Below, piece by piece: positions 1 through 27,545 of a stretch of DNA of 64,000 bases. The stretch's first letter is position 1. Each line of letters begins with the position of its first letter. The position numbers and the translations under genes are program-made. The DNA lies in assembly GCA_018292915.2 (NCBI GenBank), contig JACVVK020000472.1, positions 62,001 through 126,000 of the forward strand, written 5' to 3'. The notes under the pieces are model-generated. The model was not told the DNA's origin and ran no database searches. It was given only the letters and a program-made list of their open reading frames with translations. Source of the stretch: Batillaria attramentaria. Taxonomy: Eukaryota; Mollusca; Gastropoda; Batillariidae.

Positions 1-211
1 TAATTTCTACCCTCGCTTGTGTTACTGTTAGTGGGAAAGAGGGCGAGGAAGGTGTCATGGAAAACAGGAGAGTTGGCCTCGAAAAGTCATGGAAAAGTCA
101 TGAATTTTTGAGACTGTGACTAGTGCGAGCCTGTATGGACCCGGGGGGGGGGGGGGGGGGGGGTGTAATCAAGAAATTGCCTTACAGCACATGCTGTACT
201 TGATATATATA

Positions 212-434
212 CAGCGATCGTCAAATGTGTCAGGACCATGGTAGCCATTCGGGCTACCGTCCTGAACAAAACTGGTAGCCCGAAAAAAAATTCTGGAAGC
301 CGGAGTGGCTGCTAGGTTCTGATTCATCTCAGAATTCCTGCTTGCCATTCGGGCTACCGCTACCGGAGCTTTCACTCGCCCGACGGTAAATTTGGTAGCG
401 AAAGCGAGTGGACGAGCGCATTTGACGATCGCTG
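212..434. mobile_element. MITE, family M1 copy 1 (TIR CAGCGATCGTCAAATG, 6-bp TSD)
   Basis: A 223-bp element starts with CAGCGATCGTCAAATG and ends with the inverted complement CATTTGACGATCGCTG. The 6 bp on each side are TATATA (206-211 and 435-440), a low-complexity but exact duplication. A second copy of nearly the same sequence lies in opposite orientation at 32090-32311 with a different exact 6-bp duplication, which fixes the ends. Internal inverted pieces (gctaccg / cggtagc) suggest a foldback. There is no coding capacity, so it would depend on a transposase elsewhere. Confidence 0.8.
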
Positions 435-741
435 TATATAGATTTTAAATTAGAGTCAAGAATAAGGTGTTAGGTGTTTGTACAATCATAGATTTGGACT
501 TTAATAGTGTGTATTAGCTTTCTCCGTAAATTAGGAGCGGAGCGAATGCAATTTGTATGAAGACAATTTTCTGTTTTAAAACGTATTTTTGAAACAGACA
601 ATAAAGTATTTTTGAATTTGAATTTAAATTTACTGCCTGGCATGTAAACTTTTGCAAACCACTACAGGTAATGCTGTATGTGTTGCACTTTTTTTTTCTT
701 TTTTTTTTAATTTTTATAGTATTTCAGTGCTGTTTCACTTT

Positions 742-945
742 CAGGGTTGCACATTTAAGTCGGTCCCAGGACATTGACCTATAAAAATTTCAAATGTCCT
801 GTTTTTCCTACCTCAAGCGGACATTGTCCTATTAAAACTTTTAATAAGTTTTATTGCCACTAAGTAGCCAGGACACTGTGTCCTATCACTTTGCTGTTTC
901 CAGGACACTTTGTCCTATAGAAGCTGTGGAAAATGTGCAACCCTG
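742..945. mobile_element. MITE, family M2 copy 1 (TIR CAGGGTTGCACA)
   Basis: A 204-bp element runs from CAGGGTTGCACA to TGTGCAACCCTG. It carries internal repeats of the word GGACA(N)TGTCCT. A second copy at 31587-31789 has a perfect 6-bp duplication. Here the flanks cacttt and ctgttt agree at only four of six positions, so this copy is probably older or the flank has mutated. It sits about 60 bp upstream of the splice acceptor of the DUF885 exon at 1003. Confidence 0.75.
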
Positions 946-1002
946 CTGTTTTAAGTTTGTTCCACTCAGGTCAGTTCAGTTCTTTGTCTTGGTTTTCCCC
1001 AG

Positions 1003-15928
<14,926 letters not shown>

Positions 15929-17094
15929 AATTCAGTGATTGGATTGGAAAGTGACTGTATACTTATGTTATGCCCATTTGCGTTCTTTTTCTGTCCGTTT
16001 TCTATATTGCTGCAATGTATTAGAATAATGAGAATTGTGTGGAAGGTAGTGAAATGGGTCACTATGTTTTCATTGCTTGTGTTTGGAGTGAAGTTGTTGA
16101 GGAGTTTATCAAGTCAGTTCGATTCCAAACTGTGCAGTGACATTGGCATGATGTTAGGTTGCGTATGAGCGTGTGCTTGCAAGTACGAAAATTATGTGTG
16201 CATGCGTGCGGAGTTGACACAGCAGCTTAGAAATGATCGCCTAGCTGTAGGGCAGTAACATGATACCTATCATCTCAGTTGGAGCATTTTCCAATGTTTC
16301 CTTCTTATTTTTTGTTTTTGAATATTTTCACAGTTGTAACACATCTCCTGGCATATGTGTGCTTACAGAATATTTTCTGCTCAAACCAAACAAGACTTTT
16401 GATCACAAACTCGTTTGCATCATTTCTCTTCCCCCACCCTCTGTCATTTTCTGAACTTACGCAGCTGCTGCTGTTTCTATGAAATATCAGCACCCAAGTG
16501 CTCTCAGGTATTTTTACATGTATTTTGAGTAAATGTCATGTCCAAGGTAAGGAATGGTACGAAAATTGCTCCTATATGTTGGGAAAAGCAAGCACAGTTC
16601 ATCTTCAGTGTTGCGAGTTCCATCTACTAGAAATTCTGCTATTTCCTGCTGGGAGAAGAGAGATGAAGATTGCAATAAGTTTTTGATGGACTTTCCATTT
16701 GATAGTAAATGCTTCTGCTTATTCCCTCAAGTCACCATCTGGCAAAAGCCGTAAAGTTAGCGCGGGACAGTGTCAAGTTGAGAATTATGTATTGTGTGCA
16801 TTACATTTTGTGTTGTATTAAAAGCCACAACCATTCTGATGACATTTTGTACGCTTATTATTGTTGTCCCCCCCCGAAGATTTTTTTTGGGTGTGCTTTA
16901 AAGTATGTTGATTCTTGTGCAGCCACCAAAGTTTTCCTTCTGTTAATGTAGCTTCCGGCTGCTGGTATTGTAGGGAATAGAGGCCCATTTGGCTTTTGCG
17001 TGAAAGGCCTCACAGTGTGACATTACAGTGTATTAGGCTAACAAATCATTTAGAGTTGTTTTGGTGGCATCTAATATTGTGCCACTTAAACAGG
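15929..17094. other. Sequence after the DUF885 stop; likely 3' UTR
   Basis: This is plain, T-rich, low-repeat sequence without recognised coding content. The stop codon TAA at 15926-15928 overlaps an AATAAA word; being so close to the stop, that word is unlikely to be the working polyadenylation signal. An ATTAAA near 16815 is a candidate. No other feature is supported. Confidence 0.5.
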
Positions 17095-17525
17095 CTCATT
17101 CCACCTTTGCTAAGCCAACTTATGTTTTGGAACAGTTTCGCTCGTGAGTGCGCCTCTACGCTCGAAATATTCTATCTTGATGATTACTACATGTACAGCT
17201 CTTGATGCGATACAGTGTTGTGTACACTTTGCACGTGCAGTCGAACATTCTAATTCTAGGACTGCAGCGCTGTAGAGGTAGAGGTACCAATGAGCGAGCA
17301 CTGGAAAACTGAAGGTGACATTTTCCTGCGGACACTTCCTGTTTACAGTCACAACTGCAGCGCTGAGTTTGGTCACTGTGTCATCAGGTACACTTCTGTT
17401 GGCATTTTCTGTTCACTTTTGTCGGCATTACAGACGCTGTCCCAGTCCAGGCGTGTATGTGGTGTGATGATAGATACCACAAAAAGATCTGTGAGGATGA
17501 AAATGGTCACATTAGCCCCTTTTAC
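17095..17525. repeat. Dispersed repeat family F copy (c)
   Basis: The longest uninterrupted F copy: ccacctttgctaagccaac at the left end, ttctatcttgatgatt, gatacagtgttgtgtacact, cactggaaaactgaaggtga, then cattacagacgctgtcccag and cacattagccccttttac at the right end. No open frame is conserved between copies. Confidence 0.75.
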
Positions 17526-17537
17526 TTGCTTCGGATG

Positions 17538-17665
17538 GGAGGGTGGGTAGGTGTTTTAGGGTTTAACGTCTTTTTGCCACGACATGGGTGACACGAAAGA
17601 CAGGGCAACGAGGAACAGGCCAGCACAAATATTTCGCGCCCCGCTGGGAACTGAACTCATGACCC
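17538..17665 (-). mobile_element. SINE family S2, degraded copy (minus)
   Basis: The inverted body is readable (gggtttaacgtc, gacagggcaacgagga, cagcacaaatatttcg, ctgggaactgaactcatgac), but the tRNA head beyond it is lost. No duplication found. Confidence 0.65.
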
Positions 17666-17699
17666 TTCTTGCTTTGTACTGTAGTTCATATCAAGATAG

Positions 17700-18411
17700 A
17701 ACACAACTGACGCGTGAAGCCACGCACCCCAGTAATATTGCCCCAAGGCTAGTACAGGACTTGCTGGGCTGGTGTATTTACAGAAATTTACCACCAGCAA
17801 TCATACAAGAAAAACTTCGTTTTGAAAGCGCTTTCCTCAAATACTACCATAGCTAACTTAAGAAAACGGCTTCCATACCCAAACGGAGCAGCACCACGTC
17901 AGGTTAACGGTCGTAGAGGTTAGTGAGTGGCATTTTCCCCCATCCATTCAAATATAATTGTTTTACTAACTGCTGTACCAGTATGAACAGCGACTGTGCT
18001 CTGTGAATAGCAAAACTGTCCATTATAGGCTGTCCCCACCATGTGTACATGTATGCAAATGCAAAGCAGCAAAATTGTATTTGTACATTCATGTTTAATT
18101 TTCAATGGAAACATACACGGTAACACCTTAGTAACCTGTCAAACTTGTCTGAAATTTTCTGTTGGTGCTACATGTATCATTACTTTTTTTTGGCCACACT
18201 GTCATACTGGTTATCATTCCTTCATTTTTTAATTTCAAATACATTCTTGAAACTGCATTACTGTTGTTGCTTTTGAGTACTTCAGCGGTGCGATGGGTGA
18301 AGAATGATGGGTGACAGTATTACCATGATGTGCATGCAGCCATTTTTCATTGGTGTGTCTGTCTCAGCCATTTTGCATTTGTGTCTGTGCAGTTCTTCTC
18401 ACCATCATAGG
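17700..18411. other. No gene or repeat recognised
   Basis: Unique-looking AT-rich sequence between an S2 fragment and an S1 SINE. Short open frames exist on both strands, but none has splice context or family resemblance. Confidence 0.4.
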
Positions 18412-18808
18412 GCGGTCGGTGGTCTAGTGGTTAAGAGACTTGTCACCAATGCGAGAGGTCAGGGGTTCGAGTCCCACTCGGGGCAAAGAATTTTTCCTTC
18501 TTGTATGTGGCACCGTTCATTCGGGCCGATCGTCGGGGGGGTTCTCTCCGGATACTCCGGCTTCCTCCCCCTCTGCTTTGGAAATGTTCAGCCCACCAAA
18601 TTTGAAAAATAAATGCAATTCTAAATTCCGAAATTTAAATAGCTGAGCTGACCCTACGCACCACGTGATTGTAATGTGTTTATGTCCAGCGTGTGAGAGA
18701 ATGCGTGTGATTCACGTGAGCGTGCGTGTTGGGTTCAGTTCGCGGCGCTTTGAGCCGATTCAGGAAATTGGGTAAAGCGCCTATACAGTACTCATTATTA
18801 TTATTATA
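18412..18808 (+). mobile_element. tRNA-derived SINE, family S1 copy 2
   Basis: Close copy of 2538-2936: box A region GGTCTAGTGGTTAAGAG, box B GGTTCGAGTCCC, the ggatactccggcttcctccc body, the CGCGGCGCTTTGAGCC 3' part and an (ATT)n tail. Confidence 0.88.
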
Positions 18809-19238
18809 TTATCATCATCTAGCCTTAAACCAGAACACAAATTTGCAATCACTCTTTGTCAGCCATCTGCAAGAGATTGGTGGTTTTTCTAGAGTTTGGT
18901 TCAGACCCGGAGAATTGAATTTTGACTTTTCTTCTTTTCTTGCGCATGCGTCGACAGTATGAAATATAGATTAGTTGTCGGTTGGCCTAATAAGGGTCTT
19001 ACTCATCATTTTCTGCACTACATACTTAGCTGGGCGTAAGTGAAATGTTCACTTTTCAGTGTTACAATTTTTACATTTGAAATTTGTTTTGAGAAACTGG
19101 CTTTCTCGCCTGTAGTAACAACGCGTGCGAGCACTTTAGTCTGTGACGAAACATGCAGCTACTCTCTTTACCATGTAATACACCATGGATACTGGAATCG
19201 TTCCTGCAGCTGAAACTGTCACTCTTACTACATACTCT

Positions 19239-19563
19239 CAGGGCTGCCACTCTTCCTGCTGTGGCAGGATTTCCTGCTTTTTGAACCAGCTGTGAAGAGC
19301 TTTCCTGTTTTTTAAAGCGTTTTCCTGCCAAAAAATCATGAGTCTGTGTCTATCGCTGGACCGTCGGCCTTCCCGGGTAAGGTGCATTTTGTGCCTCATA
19401 TTCGCCGGGGACGTTCCCGATAGCACTGCCCCCCCCCCCCCCCCCTCACTTCCTTCGGGCAAAGTCCTTCCTTCCACTGGCTCCCTGGAGTCTGGCTTTC
19501 CTTTCATTCAGATTTTGAGGGTCAATTTTCAGGCTTTTTGTCTCTCAGAAAGTGGCAGCCCTG
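19239..19563. mobile_element. MITE, family M3 (TIR CAGGGCTGCCACT, 6-bp TSD)
   Basis: A 325-bp element starts CAGGGCTGCCACT and ends AGTGGCAGCCCTG, flanked by exact TACTCT at 19233-19238 and 19564-19569. The interior has several TTTCCTGC / GCAGGA words and a poly-C run. No coding capacity. Confidence 0.88.
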
Positions 19564-20029
19564 TACTCTGCCTTGTCTTTTGGTACATATTTCAACACCT
19601 TGCACGTGCAACTGTTTAGGCCGATGAAGGACGGACAAGTAATCTGATGCATTTGATGTGTTGCTATACTCTGTTCCATGGACGGATACAAATTGAACTT
19701 GGACAAACTTTTGGCCCTAAAATTTCAACGTTCACTTATGCCGACACAAGCGCATAGTTTAAAAAAAAAAAAGAATCATTATGATGGAAGTAAAACCCAT
19801 AAAACCCTGATATCTGATCCATATTTCCTACTGTATCCCTCAAAGTACATGCAAAGAAGAAGAAAAGCCAAATTCAATTCTCTAGAATTCCGAACTGCAC
19901 TATATTCCCCGTACAGCACTAACGCCAATTTTCCTATCTTACCCAACTTCCATGGAAACACAGGGTGTGAAAATTCGATCTGGTGATCATGACCGATTTC
20001 AACTAAGATGTTTTTAGGAGTGTGAGCGA

Positions 20030-20400
20030 GTAATTTGTGAGCACTGGAAAACTGAAGGTGGCATTTTTCTTGAAACGTGTGACATGTTCATCTTTCGAAG
20101 AAGAGTAGGCTGTGGCCGGTGTTGTGGTAAACAGAAATACTGTTGCACGCACCAGAGTGAATAGCAGGGCGGAGGCTTGCACATAAAGTAGCGCTTAGCG
20201 GCAGCAGGCTTTCACTGCTTTGTCCACCAGCCCTGCGGTGCCGTGAGCATTTCAGCAGAGATGGATATGTGCGCCGAGGAGAAGTCTACCATACCATACC
20301 ATACCATACCATTTTCCTGAAGACACTTGCTGTTCACAGTCGCAAGCAAAGAGTAGAGGTACCATAACCAAGAGCCAGTATCATCATGCAGTATGTCACT
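20030..20400. repeat. Family-F fragment split by a SINE
   Basis: Left piece (gagcactggaaaactgaagg, to about 20084) and right piece (acttgctgttcacagtcgca, from about 20313) correspond to adjacent parts of the F copy at 17290-17350. The S3 SINE at 20085-20312 lies between them. Confidence 0.65.
20085..20312 (+). mobile_element. SINE family S3, 5'-truncated copy
   Basis: Matches the 3' half of the full S3 copy at 61506-61925: gttcatctttcgaagaagag, ggctgtggccggt, tagcgcttagcggcagcagg, and a (CCATA)n tail ending at about 20312. The tRNA-like head is absent, as expected of incomplete reverse transcription. Confidence 0.85.
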
Positions 20401-21598
20401 GCTGCTCACTTTTTGTAGGTGGGTGCATGTCAGAAGGGGGCTGGAGTGCAAACTAACTTCAAACAGAAGCCAGTGTTTGACCGGGCCAGGGTTGTGTGTG
20501 CGCGCGCGCGCGTGTGTGTGTGTGTGTGTGGCAAGGGGGAGGGGATGGCATTAGGTCTCAAGGATGGCAATAACTGACCACACTGGTTACCCGTGTGACA
20601 CTTTACTGGCATACACTGATACACTGACCGACCTTCAGCAGACTGACACTGGCTCTTAGTTACGAGTCCTCTTGATCAAACTCACAAAACAAGATCTACA
20701 GTGCATTTTTATTGAAATGCATACAATCAAGAATCTGATATGAGCAGCACATTCACAGCTACTGAATGTTGAACTGAAATATTAAAACAAGTAATTGTCA
20801 TGGGATCAGACCAAGCAGATTTTTCTTCTTTATTTTAATGAACTAATGCACATGTGCCTGAAGCCCCCCCCCCCCCCACCCCTCAACCCAGCAGGAGTCC
20901 ATATTGCTCAACCTGCATCATGAACAGACAAACATCACAGATGCTATTGATGAAGTGCGTTACGCATGGTTAATCACATTTAACTTCATACGAGTGTATA
21001 TAAGAATTTACTATTGGCGATTAACCTGGCTAAACACGTCATTATCACCGTCCCTGTTCTGAAACAATGCACGCTGTCGAATATTTTGCCCATCAAACTT
21101 AACACTGACAAGACAGCACAACGTGGACGTTTTGTCCGAAAACTACATGCTGATCCTCTGGCCGTTCATGTATCAGATAAACACCCTCACTTATGTTTAC
21201 ACCCGTGAAGGTAACTACATAGCTTCCTCACAAAAACTGGACGTGTGCGATCCCGCTCAGGCTTAACTTCATGTGACAAGCACAACAGGAATTTTCAGTC
21301 CTGTTTGGCCGATGACTTCTTGTAACAAACTTGTGAAAGGCCATTTCGTTTATCATAAACTGCAGTTATTTTGCTCCAATATCACAAATTCTGCCAGTAG
21401 TTTACTTCGCACAGTTAACATTCTCATGAATTGCGGTCATATAATTTTACTCCAATATCACAAATTCTGCCATTAATTTAGTGCAGTTTACAATCGTTTG
21501 ATTTCCTGCTCTCTAAGTACTTGCAGTGTTTTTGCACAAATATTCAAGATGGTGAATGTTGTTATAAGTGACCCACTGTTTTTTGGTTTTTTTTTTTG
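20400..21598. other. Intergenic; candidate polyadenylation site on minus strand
   Basis: No coding gene recognised. On the minus strand there is AATAAA at 20708-20713, a candidate 3' end for a leftward transcript (UBL3 would need a 3' UTR of about 9.4 kb). A G/T-rich tract is present near 20495-20540. Two copies of the word aatatcacaaattctgcca lie near 21380 and 21454, a short local repeat. Confidence 0.4.
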
Positions 21599-21775
21599 CT
21601 CCCTTGTTTAACAATGGGAGTCTATGTATCAACCCTCCATCGTCTGTGTGTGTGTGTGTGTGTGTGCAGAAAACTTTAACTTTGTCACTTTCTCAGAGTC
21701 TACAAACAACAGAGGCACCAAACTTGGCATGCTGATAGACAACCATAAGACCTTTCAAAACATATCATTTTGAAC
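21599..21775. repeat. Truncated copy C of the TCAAGGTCA repeat family (head only)
   Basis: Carries the family head (gctcccttg-ttaacaatggg, agtctatgta, (TG)n, cagaaaactttaac) and the first part of monomer 1 (aaacttggcatgctgataga). It stops before the first TGACCTTGAC core, so it has none of the receptor-like sites. Confidence 0.8.
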
Positions 21776-21779
21776 CCCA

Positions 21780-24700
21780 CCAAAACCACCCCGACCTCTA
21801 TCATATTACCCCTAATTTCAAAACATGGTCAGCCTGATCCCAGAGGCGTACATATATATATATGTACAACTACCATCACAACACCTAGGTACATACAAAT
21901 GAAATGTCCGGTTTAAAGTTAAGAGGGCAGGGTGAAATTGTACAGTGCTCACAGTCATAATGCAATTAAAATGGTAGATGTGCGGGGCCCATGGATCTAC
22001 AAGTTTTCTTCCTTGCACCTGAATAAATGCCACCTCTTCAACAAACGGTGTGCACCAAAACAGATGACTCCACATAAATGGCTGATGACAATTGTACAGC
22101 AATGAGATGAGCGGAAAAAAACAACAACCCAAAACATGTAATTTGTTTTCCGTGTACGATGTAGTTTCTAGAACAAGAATATGGGAACTGCTTAAGGGGA
22201 TACACCCCAAACAGCAGAAAACCTGATGTCAACATGACCGTTACGCAATGATGACACACGAACATTATTGTAACAACACCCAACCAACTCGTAACAAACA
22301 AAACTTACGCACAAATTCCAAAACTGTAATATCTTTAAAAAGAACAAAAAAATAAACCTGCGAAATTGATTCTGTCAATGTAAGGTAGAGGTGGTCCGTA
22401 TCAGATCTTCACACTTGATCAAGGTGTAATTTGAATTTTCTATTGGGTAAACCAGGTTTACCGATATTTGTGTTCACTTGTCAAAGCAAAAATAAATGTT
22501 TGACACGCAGCACGTGCAGCACCGACCATGTCCCTGCTCTGCTGGCTTTCTCTGCTTCCTTTCTGTCAAGTAAATCGGACATACTAGACAAAGTACTGTA
22601 TCTGCTCAGCACCAGATGACACTAGTAATGCTACTTTAGTATAATGCCTGGAAAAAAACCCTAAGCGTTTATCAAAGCAATGGCAGAAAAGTGCTTTTTC
22701 TGGGTAACAGTAGATCTGGTTCCGCTAATGAGCAGGCGGACTATTCGCTACTCACGATGTGATCAATACCATTCTCAAAGAAATCAATGAAAACCAACAG
22801 ACTAAACCCACAGCACAAATAATTGAGAATGCATTCGACAATAGCCATTATGAACGAATAAACTAAGATGGCGATACCAACGGATACCACAACAAAATCA
22901 AGACAAATAAGTAATAATGTAAAGACACTCTTGAAAAAAGACACAAGGCAGACAGGAAGGGGGGAAGGTAAAATTCAAGATAAAGTACATCTCATATTAA
23001 CATGAACGCGTCATTTACACACACAAAACACTGTCATCTCCTCATCTATGCAATTATGTCTATGTTGACAATATTGGTATAAATTTCCCTAGCACACTCA
23101 TATCAACAGCCACTTTCACATGGTGGTTTGAGGCAAGCCATCAAATTACTCAAAAGATGACCAAGGATAACAATTATACAGACATATATATATACACATG
23201 TACAAACAGATCAGATCCACATCATAATGATAATTACACTCGGTCTACACACACAATGCACAAAACAGTTCACTTGTGCACTGTCAAATATTTCAAGAGT
23301 GTCAAGGTAGTTAGAAAATGTACAAATCATCAAACTGTTAAAACTCAAAGGGACACCGAGGGCGGTCCGTCAACTGTTGTTTAGCATTTCTAACATACCT
23401 AAAGTCTGCCAGTAGTGCAGTAGGCAGGGAGGATCTGCCATTCCAACTGTCGTTTGATATGGGTTGATATGGGGGCTTGCGGTGGTCAGCTACCAGCGCC
23501 TACCACATACAGGCTGGGGAACTGTCAGTCATTTGGCAGTTTTCAGCCAAACTTCCTAGCCTTTCAGCCAAAAAAATCTAAGTTTCAGCCGAAGAAGGTT
23601 ATCATGTATCATGATACACATGATACCATAGGGAACATGTCTAACTTCATTTTTGAAGAATTGCATGTCAGTACCAAGGCCGTATTTTACTTCTGGGTGC
23701 CAGGAGAGGCTACTAAAGTCCTTTAAATATTATATATATACTAAAAGATTTCTTTGCCAAAGTGGGCCGTTGCCCCCGTGGTCCCCCAGCAGGGCGCTGC
23801 CTCTGCAACCCCGCTTAACTTTCAGTCTTTTTTCCCCTCAGCAATTCCCCAGCCCGCACGTATCTAACCACAGCTAAGCTGGCAAACTGGGCCGGCCCAC
23901 CAGCGGGCCTGAAGCCTACATGCCAAGGGATGTCAGACACAGGCGTGCAGAAGACCTGTCCTCCGGCATCTATGATGAAAATGTTTTAGACCACCTGAGC
24001 ACACCGACCGGTACAACCACACTGATCCCCAGGAGGAAAGGCAGACACTGCACTGCACATCACAGGCACATGTACTTGAATTTATGACCACGACTCACTT
24101 GTCCGAGACAGAGACCGTTTCCACGAGACAGAGACCGTTTCCAAGCTCCAGCACTTGTCAATCACCTTTGCAGAGCGATGGTGACTTAAGTGCATCTGCA
24201 CGACGACTGGCAATACCTTGCTGAATGAAAAGTGTATTATTTCAAACGCACGGGCCACCTTCCGTATGCCCTGGGTACCCACAATCATAAATTATGCCCT
24301 GGGTTGCATTTAGTCGACTCCTAACTTTCATCCCAAGTACCATATGTACAAAGCAACTACCAGTGAACATACCAGATGTTTGAACCCTCCGTAAGAACTT
24401 GCCTGCACCAGTGCAAATGCAAGCAAAACACAGAGTTGTCTTGCAAACAGACTTCTCAACGGTCAGCTAAATGTAAAGCATTCCAAACTAAAAATACAGC
24501 GGATACTTGAGTATTGTTTCTAAATTTCTAACAACAGAATGCAGTAAAAAGACTAACCGCACTGCCACTGGTTTCAGCTGAGAACGTGTGTCTGCTCCAC
24601 TGATGCACTGTTAGTATCAGTCTAGGTGGAGTGAAATTATACAACTACAAGAACCCCATCTCAAAGTCATACTGCCACCTTGAAAGACACAGCCTTTTCT

Positions 24701-25320
24701 TCCCTACAATATTACAACAAGAGAAAAGTTTGATTTCAGCCCCAGCAGGTGCAGACTAGACTGGAATCATCACAAGCACTACGGAGCATCACAACTTTGC
24801 CATCTCATCCACTCACAGAGGCACACACAAAGAGGGAGTGTTGACCACAGGGTTTCAATTCAAGGCGACTGAAACCTACATCCACGTTCACGTTCTGCAG
24901 GAGGTGAAAAATACCACTAGTCATCCCAAGAGCCAGTGAACTCAGTCAAGCTACATTTTCCTCCAACAAAAAAAAAAGTTCACTGTGCAGTAAGTGTTAC
25001 TGTTTCATGCCGACCCACGTAAAACTCTACTTGCGATACATCATGGTGGTTCACGTGTTTTCTGTCTTGTAATGATGAACACGTACACAGTGTATTGCAT
25101 TTCTGACATCTTGAACTATATTTTTTGCACTGTAATTCTGGCCAAGCTATTTATTATCAATACTGACCCACACTAGTCACAGTGCCAGCAAAATTAAATA
25201 CTAGTTCTAACCCTTGAACCTCTCACCAAACTGGAATTTTGTGTATGACAGTACGCTGGAAACCGGGTATAATTTGATCATAATGGTGCACTAAGCCAAT
25301 AAGAACCATGTAAAGCTACT
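21780..25320. other. Intergenic or long UBL3 3' UTR; no gene recognised
   Basis: Mostly unique-looking sequence. A hydrophobic open frame on the minus strand (22741-22944) has no splice or family support. Short tandem gagacagagaccgtttcca lies at 24107-24141. A foldback-like word set around tcatgtatcatgataca is near 23602-23628. If UBL3 has a long 3' UTR ending near 20700, this would be part of it; that is an inference. Confidence 0.4.
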
Positions 25321-25324
25321 AACA

Positions 25325-25656
25325 GTATTTTGTGGAGATGGGCTAATTCCATCTTTACTACCGCAACTTATGTTTTGGAAAAGTTTCGCGCATAAGTGCT
25401 TCTGTAAAGCTCAAACTACTCTATCTTGACAGTGTTGTGTACACTTTGCGCGAGAAGTTTGTGAAATTCACAACTGTTATTACTGTACGCTACTGGAGTT
25501 CTCAGTGTGCTGTTTCCTCCTTTCTGTTGGCTCAGTGCCAGCATTACAGACACCGTCACTCTCCATGTGCCTAAGTGGTGTGATGATAGATAACATGAAA
25601 ACAGCTCAGAATGATCTGTGAGCGTAAAAATGGTCACATTAGCCCCTTTAAGTACA
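25325..25656. repeat. Dispersed repeat family F copy (d)
   Basis: Contains tgggctaattccatctttac, gcgcataagtgcttctg, actctatcttgac, ttacactttgcgcg, cattacagacaccgtcactc, gtgtgatgatagataacatg and cattagcccctttaa, in the same order as the other copies. Confidence 0.75.
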
Positions 25657-26600
25657 TTCATGTTTACGCACCACGCAGATCTATGTGAAGTGTATCATGA
25701 AATGCAATGACACACTAAATCGTGTTGAGTTTCTCAAGCCTACGGAATACCACACTACAATCTTATTTATATTTCATGCGCACCAGTAACAGTGTTACCA
25801 TGCTCTCGGGAGCCAACAGGCAAACAGCGAGGTGTACAGGAGCTGTGGTGCTACACGCCAACCTCTTCCTCTTAGTCTCCAATAATGCTTCAGAGAAAAA
25901 TGAACAAACGACAACACAAAATGAATGACAATAATAATAATGCAACAACTTTTGTTAACCATTGCACCAGAATCACAGACAAGCCTTTTAACAGAATATT
26001 ATCTCTGCAGTAATTCCTCACCCATACAAACTCCCACAGGAAACAGTGGGTAGTGGCTGATCATTACTACTGTTGGTAGTGTGTAAGTATGACGTAGGGT
26101 CACTGTCAACCCACAGTGGCCTTACAGTGGAAACCAAAAAACTGTGGCTTCCACACACAAAGAACGTTCACACTGAACACATTATTAACATTAGCGTCAT
26201 TGTGAAGTGGTTGCAAGACGTGTGCCTTTGGTGACAACGTAAACCTTACACATCACTGCTGATTCATCGAAGGATGATGATAAAAATGTCATTCACAATC
26301 GACAGATCTAGCACACACTCATTGTATTCACTTTCCTACCCCCCCCCCCCCCCCCCCACACACGCCCAACAGTCAGTTTTCCTCACAAATCCACAAGTGT
26401 TTTCAGTGTACCTGAACAGACCGACCCACAACTGAATTCAAGTTTAGAAAGTCTCCATGACCCAACATTTTTTTTTTACCAATAAATGAATAATACATGT
26501 ATACATGCAATCTTTTAGGGCTTTATCTGGCTCATCTCATTCTATCCTTTTGTTTTGGGTTTTATCACTGGTACTTGTTCTTGGTTTTTAATCTTTGTCT
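25657..26600. other. No gene recognised
   Basis: Unique-looking sequence with a poly-C run near 26340-26357 and a few T-rich stretches. Nothing supports coding. Confidence 0.4.
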
Positions 26601-26815
26601 CTGCCTGTCCTTTTTTTTTTCTACTCAGCTGTGTGTGTGTGTGTATGTGTGTGTGTGTGTATGTGTGTGTGTGTATGTGCTCTTTTACTTTTACAGTTGC
26701 TCTTACGTAGTGTACATTGAGTGAATGTTTGTTTTTTACTTCGGTTTTAGACTGCAAGGCGCCTAGAGCTCGTTCCCCTGGGATAGGCATCCAATAAATA
26801 TTATTAATATTATAT
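26600..26815 (+). repeat. SINE-like repeat family S6 copy 2
   Basis: Plus-strand counterpart of 1798-2110: (TG)n with TATG interruptions, tcttacgtagtgtacattga, actgcaaggcgcctagagct, a gggataggcatccaataaat segment and a short AT-rich tail. Confidence 0.6.
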
Positions 26816-26994
26816 GTATTGTGGCCAGGTTTACTCTCCTGAATGCTGGGGCAACGGGTCGACTGGGAGACCATCTAGACACCTGTCCTCTGGCTGCAGC
26901 AGCAGCTAACCACAACATGACTGCAAAAGGCATCCTTCCACCTCTTCTGGCTCCAACCACGTGTGGTTCTTTGGATCCAGAAAGATTAAAGCTA

Positions 26995-27545
26995 CTAACG
27001 TTACCACTATTACGCTATAGGCGATACTAGTAATGTGGAAACTCTGTTTTGGGTGCTTGTGACTGCGCCTGTGCTTTCGTAATACTCTATCTTAGTAGTA
27101 ATATCTTATAAGTAATACTAATAGTAGAGATCTGAATACAACACCCTGACGCTTGATGGCTGTGAACACGAGGAAAAGTCAACCATCCATAAATTATTTC
27201 CGCCATGTTTCCCTTGTCAGCTGCTTGGTTTGCCGCGAATTAGCCTCTGTTGCTTGCGCGGCGTTAAGCCCTAAATAACTAACTAACTAACTAACTTGTC
27301 AGCTGCTTGGAGTTGCAGAAACGATCAGGGGAGACCACATGAGAAATGTGCTGCCAGCTACTTGGTGAGAGGGGACTGCACTCTCGAGTCTAGGTTCCAG
27401 TAATGCCAACAGCTACTGTGTTTTGGCTTCGATCAGGCTTGAACGCAAACCTGTCTGTGGGTGTATCTGTGCATGCGTGTGTCTCAGTGATGTGATACTG
27501 GACAACATCGAAACAGCACAGAACGACTTAAGAGCCTAAAACCGG
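26995..27545. repeat. Dispersed repeat family F copy (e) and an (AACT)n-tailed SINE fragment
   Basis: Diverged F pieces flank a fragment around 27225-27300 ending gcgttaagccctaaata followed by (ACTA)n, a form common to SINE 3' ends. The F pieces include gactgcgcctgtg, atactctatctta, gatactggacaacat and acagcacagaacgactt. Confidence 0.5.

Larger units (their letters stand above)
1..1002. other. Non-coding sequence upstream of first visible DUF885 exon
   Basis: No exon of the DUF885 gene was found here, so this is most likely intron. It holds a poly-G run near 143-163 and two short inverted-repeat elements (212-434 and 742-945, listed separately). The open frame that starts at 854 runs through an inverted-repeat element into the exon at 1003; only the part after the splice acceptor is protein-like. 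Confidence 0.6.

Noticed and set aside
22741..22944. Hydrophobic 67-residue minus-strand frame, perhaps a membrane protein
   Set aside because: No splice context, no family motif, and AT-rich composition favours hydrophobic codons.
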